Below, one piece after another: positions 61,805 through 64,000 of a DNA stretch of 64,000 bases. Position 1 is the stretch's first letter. Each line of letters opens with the position of its first letter. Source of the stretch: Bacteroidales bacterium UBA4116 (lineage in GTDB: Bacteria > Bacteroidota > Bacteroidia > Bacteroidales > Tannerellaceae); assembly GCA_002381645.1 (NCBI GenBank), contig DFXE01000002.1, forward strand, positions 75,446-139,445, written 5' to 3'. The notes beneath the pieces were generated by a model. That model was not told the origin of the DNA, made no database searches, and was given only the letters and a program-made list of their open reading frames with translations. The position numbers and the translations under genes are program-made.

Positions 61805-61836
61805 CAAAGATAACCGATTTATTGTGATCGTCCAAA
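61805..61836 (-). promoter_or_regulatory. Complete Bacteroidales-type promoter for the kinase island
   Basis: On the minus strand TTTG (61833-61836), a 20-base spacer and TATCTTTG (61805-61812) fit the consensus TTTG-N19-21-TAnnTTTG exactly. The start site should be near 61798, 28 bases before the LytTR ATG. Confidence 0.7.
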
Positions 61837-61862
61837 AAATTAAGAATGACCGCAGCGGGAAA

Positions 61863-63626
61863 TCATTTATTTCGTTTTTGCTTATAGCCGAAAAAATACT
61901 GTTTTTGATTGAGTTTTTGTTCTTTACCACGAGCCGTATAAACTTTTTCAAGCGTATACGGATGAAATCCTGTGTAATATATCTCGGTAGCCAATGTCAT
62001 GGGTGTTGGCGTAAAATCCTGAACCTGCTCCAAATGAAAATTAAGTTTTCCGGTAATTTTAGCCAGTGCCGCCATATCGGCTTCTGTACATCCCGGGTGG
62101 CTGGAAATAAAATAAGGTATCAGTTGCTGATTCAAATGATGTTTCTCATTTATCCGGTCAAATATTTTTTTGAATTTTTCAAATAACGAAAAAGTTGGCT
62201 TACGCATTAATTTTAAAACATTCGGTTGTGTATGTTCCGGTGCGACTTTTAATCTTCCAGATACGTGCCGTGATATTAACTCTTCAGTATATATACGAGC
62301 AGAATCGCTTAAGTTTGTATCGGAATAATTATGTAATAACATATCATATCGGACTCCACTTCCAATAAAAGATTTTTTTATTTGAGGTAAACTATCAATT
62401 TCCTTATATATCTCAAGCATAGGAGCATGATCTGCATTCAGGTTATTACATATACCCGGATAAATACAGGAAGGCTTTTTACATTGTCGGCAAATATTTT
62501 CGTTTTTACCTTTCATTCGATACATATTAGCGGAAGGTCCGCCTAAATCGCTTAGATACCCTTTAAAATCAGGCATTTTAATTATATGGTCTATTTCCCG
62601 TAAAATCGATTCTTTACTTCGCGAAGCAATAAATTTACCCTGATGAGCGGAAATAGTACAAAATGAGCATCCTCCGAAACAGCCTCGATGAAGATTTACC
62701 GAAAACTTTATCATTTCAAAAGCCGGTATAACTTTTCCTTTATATTTAGGATGAGGCAACCGCGTATACGGGAGATCGAAAGATGCATCTATTTCGGACT
62801 CAGTCATCGGTGGGAAGGGCGGATTAACGATAACCATCCGGTTGCCGACTTGTTGTAAAATACGTGAAGCTTGATACTTATTGGATTCTTCTTCTATATG
62901 ACGAAAATTCTTAGCCTGTTTAATCTTTTCTCTTAAACATTCTTCATGAGAAAAAAGAACAATATCTGTTGGAAGCGGAAAACAGGTATCCGATTCAACT
63001 TCCAAATGATATGCCGTTTGACGTATATCCTTTAAATCAAAAAAATTTTCACCGGTCTTTAATCTTTTTACAATTTCTTTTAGAGGCTGTTCTCCCATAC
63101 CATAAATTAATAGGTCGGCACGGCTGTCGATAAGGATGCTTGGCTTAAGTTTATCCTGCCAATAATCATAATGTGTAAGCCGTCTTAAAGACGCTTCAAT
63201 TCCGCCTAAAACTACCGGCACATCCGGATACAGACTTTTTAAAATATGAGTATAAACAATACTGGGGTAATCGGGACGCATACCCGGGCGGCGATCAGGA
63301 GTATAGGCATCATCGCTCCGTAACCTTTTATTAGCTGTATAATGATTGATCATCGAGTCCATTGCACCGGGTGAAACGCCAAAAAAAAGACGCGGTTTAC
63401 CCAGTTTTTTAAAATCTCTGAGGTCACCCCGCCAATCAGGTTGTGGAACTATAGCTATCCGTAGACCCTCTGATTCTAAAAGCCTGCCGATAACCGCTGC
63501 ACCAAATGATGGATGATCAACATATGCATCGCCACTAAAAAGGATTACATCAATATAATCCCAACCCCGCGCCTCTACTTCTTTCTTTGTTGTAGGTAAC
63601 CAGGCATCCGGTCTAAATGAATTCAT
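61863..63626 (-). CDS. ygiQ: YgiQ-family radical SAM protein
   Basis: 587 residues from the ATG at 63626. An N-terminal B12-binding-like region is marked by 'DVILFSGDAYVDHPSFGAA' and 'IVPQPDW'; 'VVLGGIEASLRRLTHYDYW' follows, and the radical SAM cluster motif is 'NLHRGCFGGCSFCTISAHQG'. The C-terminal part has 'VAPEHTQPNVLKLMRKP' and 'PGCTEADMAALA'. Function is unknown despite wide conservation. The frame is open to 63704, but family alignments begin near 63626; a TACTTTTG box ends 3 bases before this ATG. Confidence 0.92.
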   Translation of the reverse strand: MNSFRPDAWLPTTKKEVEARGWDYIDVILFSGDAYVDHPSFGAAVIGRLLESEGLRIAIVPQPDWRGDLRDFKKLGKPRLFFGVSPGAMDSMINHYTANKRLRSDDAYTPDRRPGMRPDYPSIVYTHILKSLYPDVPVVLGGIEASLRRLTHYDYWQDKLKPSILIDSRADLLIYGMGEQPLKEIVKRLKTGENFFDLKDIRQTAYHLEVESDTCFPLPTDIVLFSHEECLREKIKQAKNFRHIEEESNKYQASRILQQVGNRMVIVNPPFPPMTESEIDASFDLPYTRLPHPKYKGKVIPAFEMIKFSVNLHRGCFGGCSFCTISAHQGKFIASRSKESILREIDHIIKMPDFKGYLSDLGGPSANMYRMKGKNENICRQCKKPSCIYPGICNNLNADHAPMLEIYKEIDSLPQIKKSFIGSGVRYDMLLHNYSDTNLSDSARIYTEELISRHVSGRLKVAPEHTQPNVLKLMRKPTFSLFEKFKKIFDRINEKHHLNQQLIPYFISSHPGCTEADMAALAKITGKLNFHLEQVQDFTPTPMTLATEIYYTGFHPYTLEKVYTARGKEQKLNQKQYFFGYKQKRNK

Positions 63627-63629
63627 ATG

Positions 63630-63637
63630 CAAAAGTA
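63630..63637 (-). promoter_or_regulatory. -7 box abutting the ygiQ start
   Basis: TACTTTTG on the minus strand, three bases before the ATG at 63626. If used, it would give a message with almost no leader, or translation starts further downstream. Confidence 0.35.
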
Positions 63638-63737
63638 GTGATTTTATGGATAACATGCTTTTTATATTATTTCGTACTTGTATACCCGTATCATTCATTA
63701 ACACAAAATTTCAACGAACAGTGATGTAATACTATAT

Positions 63738-63753
63738 AATATACGCGTATATT
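63738..63753. promoter_or_regulatory. 16-bp perfect palindrome with overlapping -7 box
   Basis: AATATACGCGTATATT is self-complementary; the plus-strand TATATTTG at 63748-63755 overlaps its right half. It shares the TATACGC half-site with the palindrome at 59003-59017. The remaining bases to 64000 hold no convincing gene, only a 14-codon ORF at 63804-63848. Confidence 0.45.
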
Positions 63754-64000
63754 TGAATATACACTGCTGACAACATTAATTAGCTTATTCTATACTAACT
63801 TCCATGAAAACGATATTCCTAATAATGTCCTATTTTGTTTACAAGTAAACCTATACGCTATAAATGAAGCAGACTCCTAATTGAAAAAATGTTTTTTTAC
63901 TATGCCTGTGCCCACTCACGAGTGGCAATCGTCATGTATAAACCGTAAAAAATCGGAATGATCAAAATGTCACTTTCTGAGCACTAAAATTACATTACGC

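Overview
The window looks like a chromosomal segment of a member of the Bacteroidota, most likely order Bacteroidales. The evidence is the SPI/SPII export signals, the recurrent TAnnTTTG promoter -7 boxes, an ECF sigma/FecR pair next to CarboxypepD_reg-like proteins, the order rpmB-rpmG-DUF4295, and the neighbourhood dnaN / DnaQ-like exonuclease / coaBC / DUF4835 / recN / rlmB. Family or genus cannot be fixed from the sequence alone. Coding density is high. I see no rRNA, tRNA, CRISPR array, prophage or insertion sequence.

Layout. 1-5.6 kb: end of an ABC exporter, a TSCPD-domain protein, folC, an MFS carrier and ispE; a striking array of degenerate 8-bp repeats in two opposed blocks lies between the MFS gene and ispE. 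5.6-8.9 kb: an exported S9 peptidase and an orphan LytTR response regulator. 9-15.5 kb (minus strand): pmbA/tldE, a Tat-signal tldD and an anaerobic sulfatase-maturating radical SAM enzyme, then a glycosyltransferase coupled to a second radical SAM enzyme. 15.7-20.1 kb: a coiled-coil protein, a cyclophilin lipoprotein, a U32 peptidase-family protein and metA (with the residue typical of acetyl-CoA users). 20.2-25.6 kb: a GH18-ThuA fusion lipoprotein, a stand-alone ThuA protein, an exported isoaspartyl peptidase and a Ser-type sulfatase. 26.2-28.4 kb: tatC, tatA and fabD.

28.6-33 kb carries an ECF sigma factor and FecR anti-sigma gene bracketed by two related CarboxypepD_reg proteins; the downstream one has an STN domain but no TonB-dependent barrel. 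33.3-34.3 kb is a membrane-anchored DNA/RNA nuclease. 34.3-39.9 kb is a coherent operon for asparagine/aspartate use: Asp/Ala antiporter, aspartate 4-decarboxylase, periplasmic asparaginase and a porin. 40.0-41.8 kb holds a degenerate 22-bp tandem repeat, CAGGAT boxes and a single-gene AAA ATPase-TOPRIM (DUF4435-like) protein that resembles a fused PARIS-type defence protein. 41.9-52.6 kb is mostly housekeeping: ArnT-like transferase, ridA, rlmB, recN, DUF4835, coaBC, an iron alcohol dehydrogenase, exonuclease, dnaN, then DUF4295/L33/L28.

52.6-61.8 kb, all minus strand, ends in a eukaryotic-like phosphosignalling island: LytTR regulator, FHA-TM-zinc ribbon protein, a small acidic protein, zinc ribbon-FHA protein, PP2C phosphatase, Ser/Thr kinase with WG-like C-terminus, a predicted outer-membrane protein, and an FN3/Kelch lipoprotein. 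A complete Bacteroidales-type promoter precedes it and a palindrome overlaps the predicted start of kinase transcription. A YgiQ-family radical SAM gene closes the window; the last ~300 bases hold only a palindrome and a possible promoter.

The best candidates for something under-described are the AAA-TOPRIM gene, the phosphosignalling island, the sigma/FecR unit without a TonB receptor, and the two degenerate intergenic repeat arrays.
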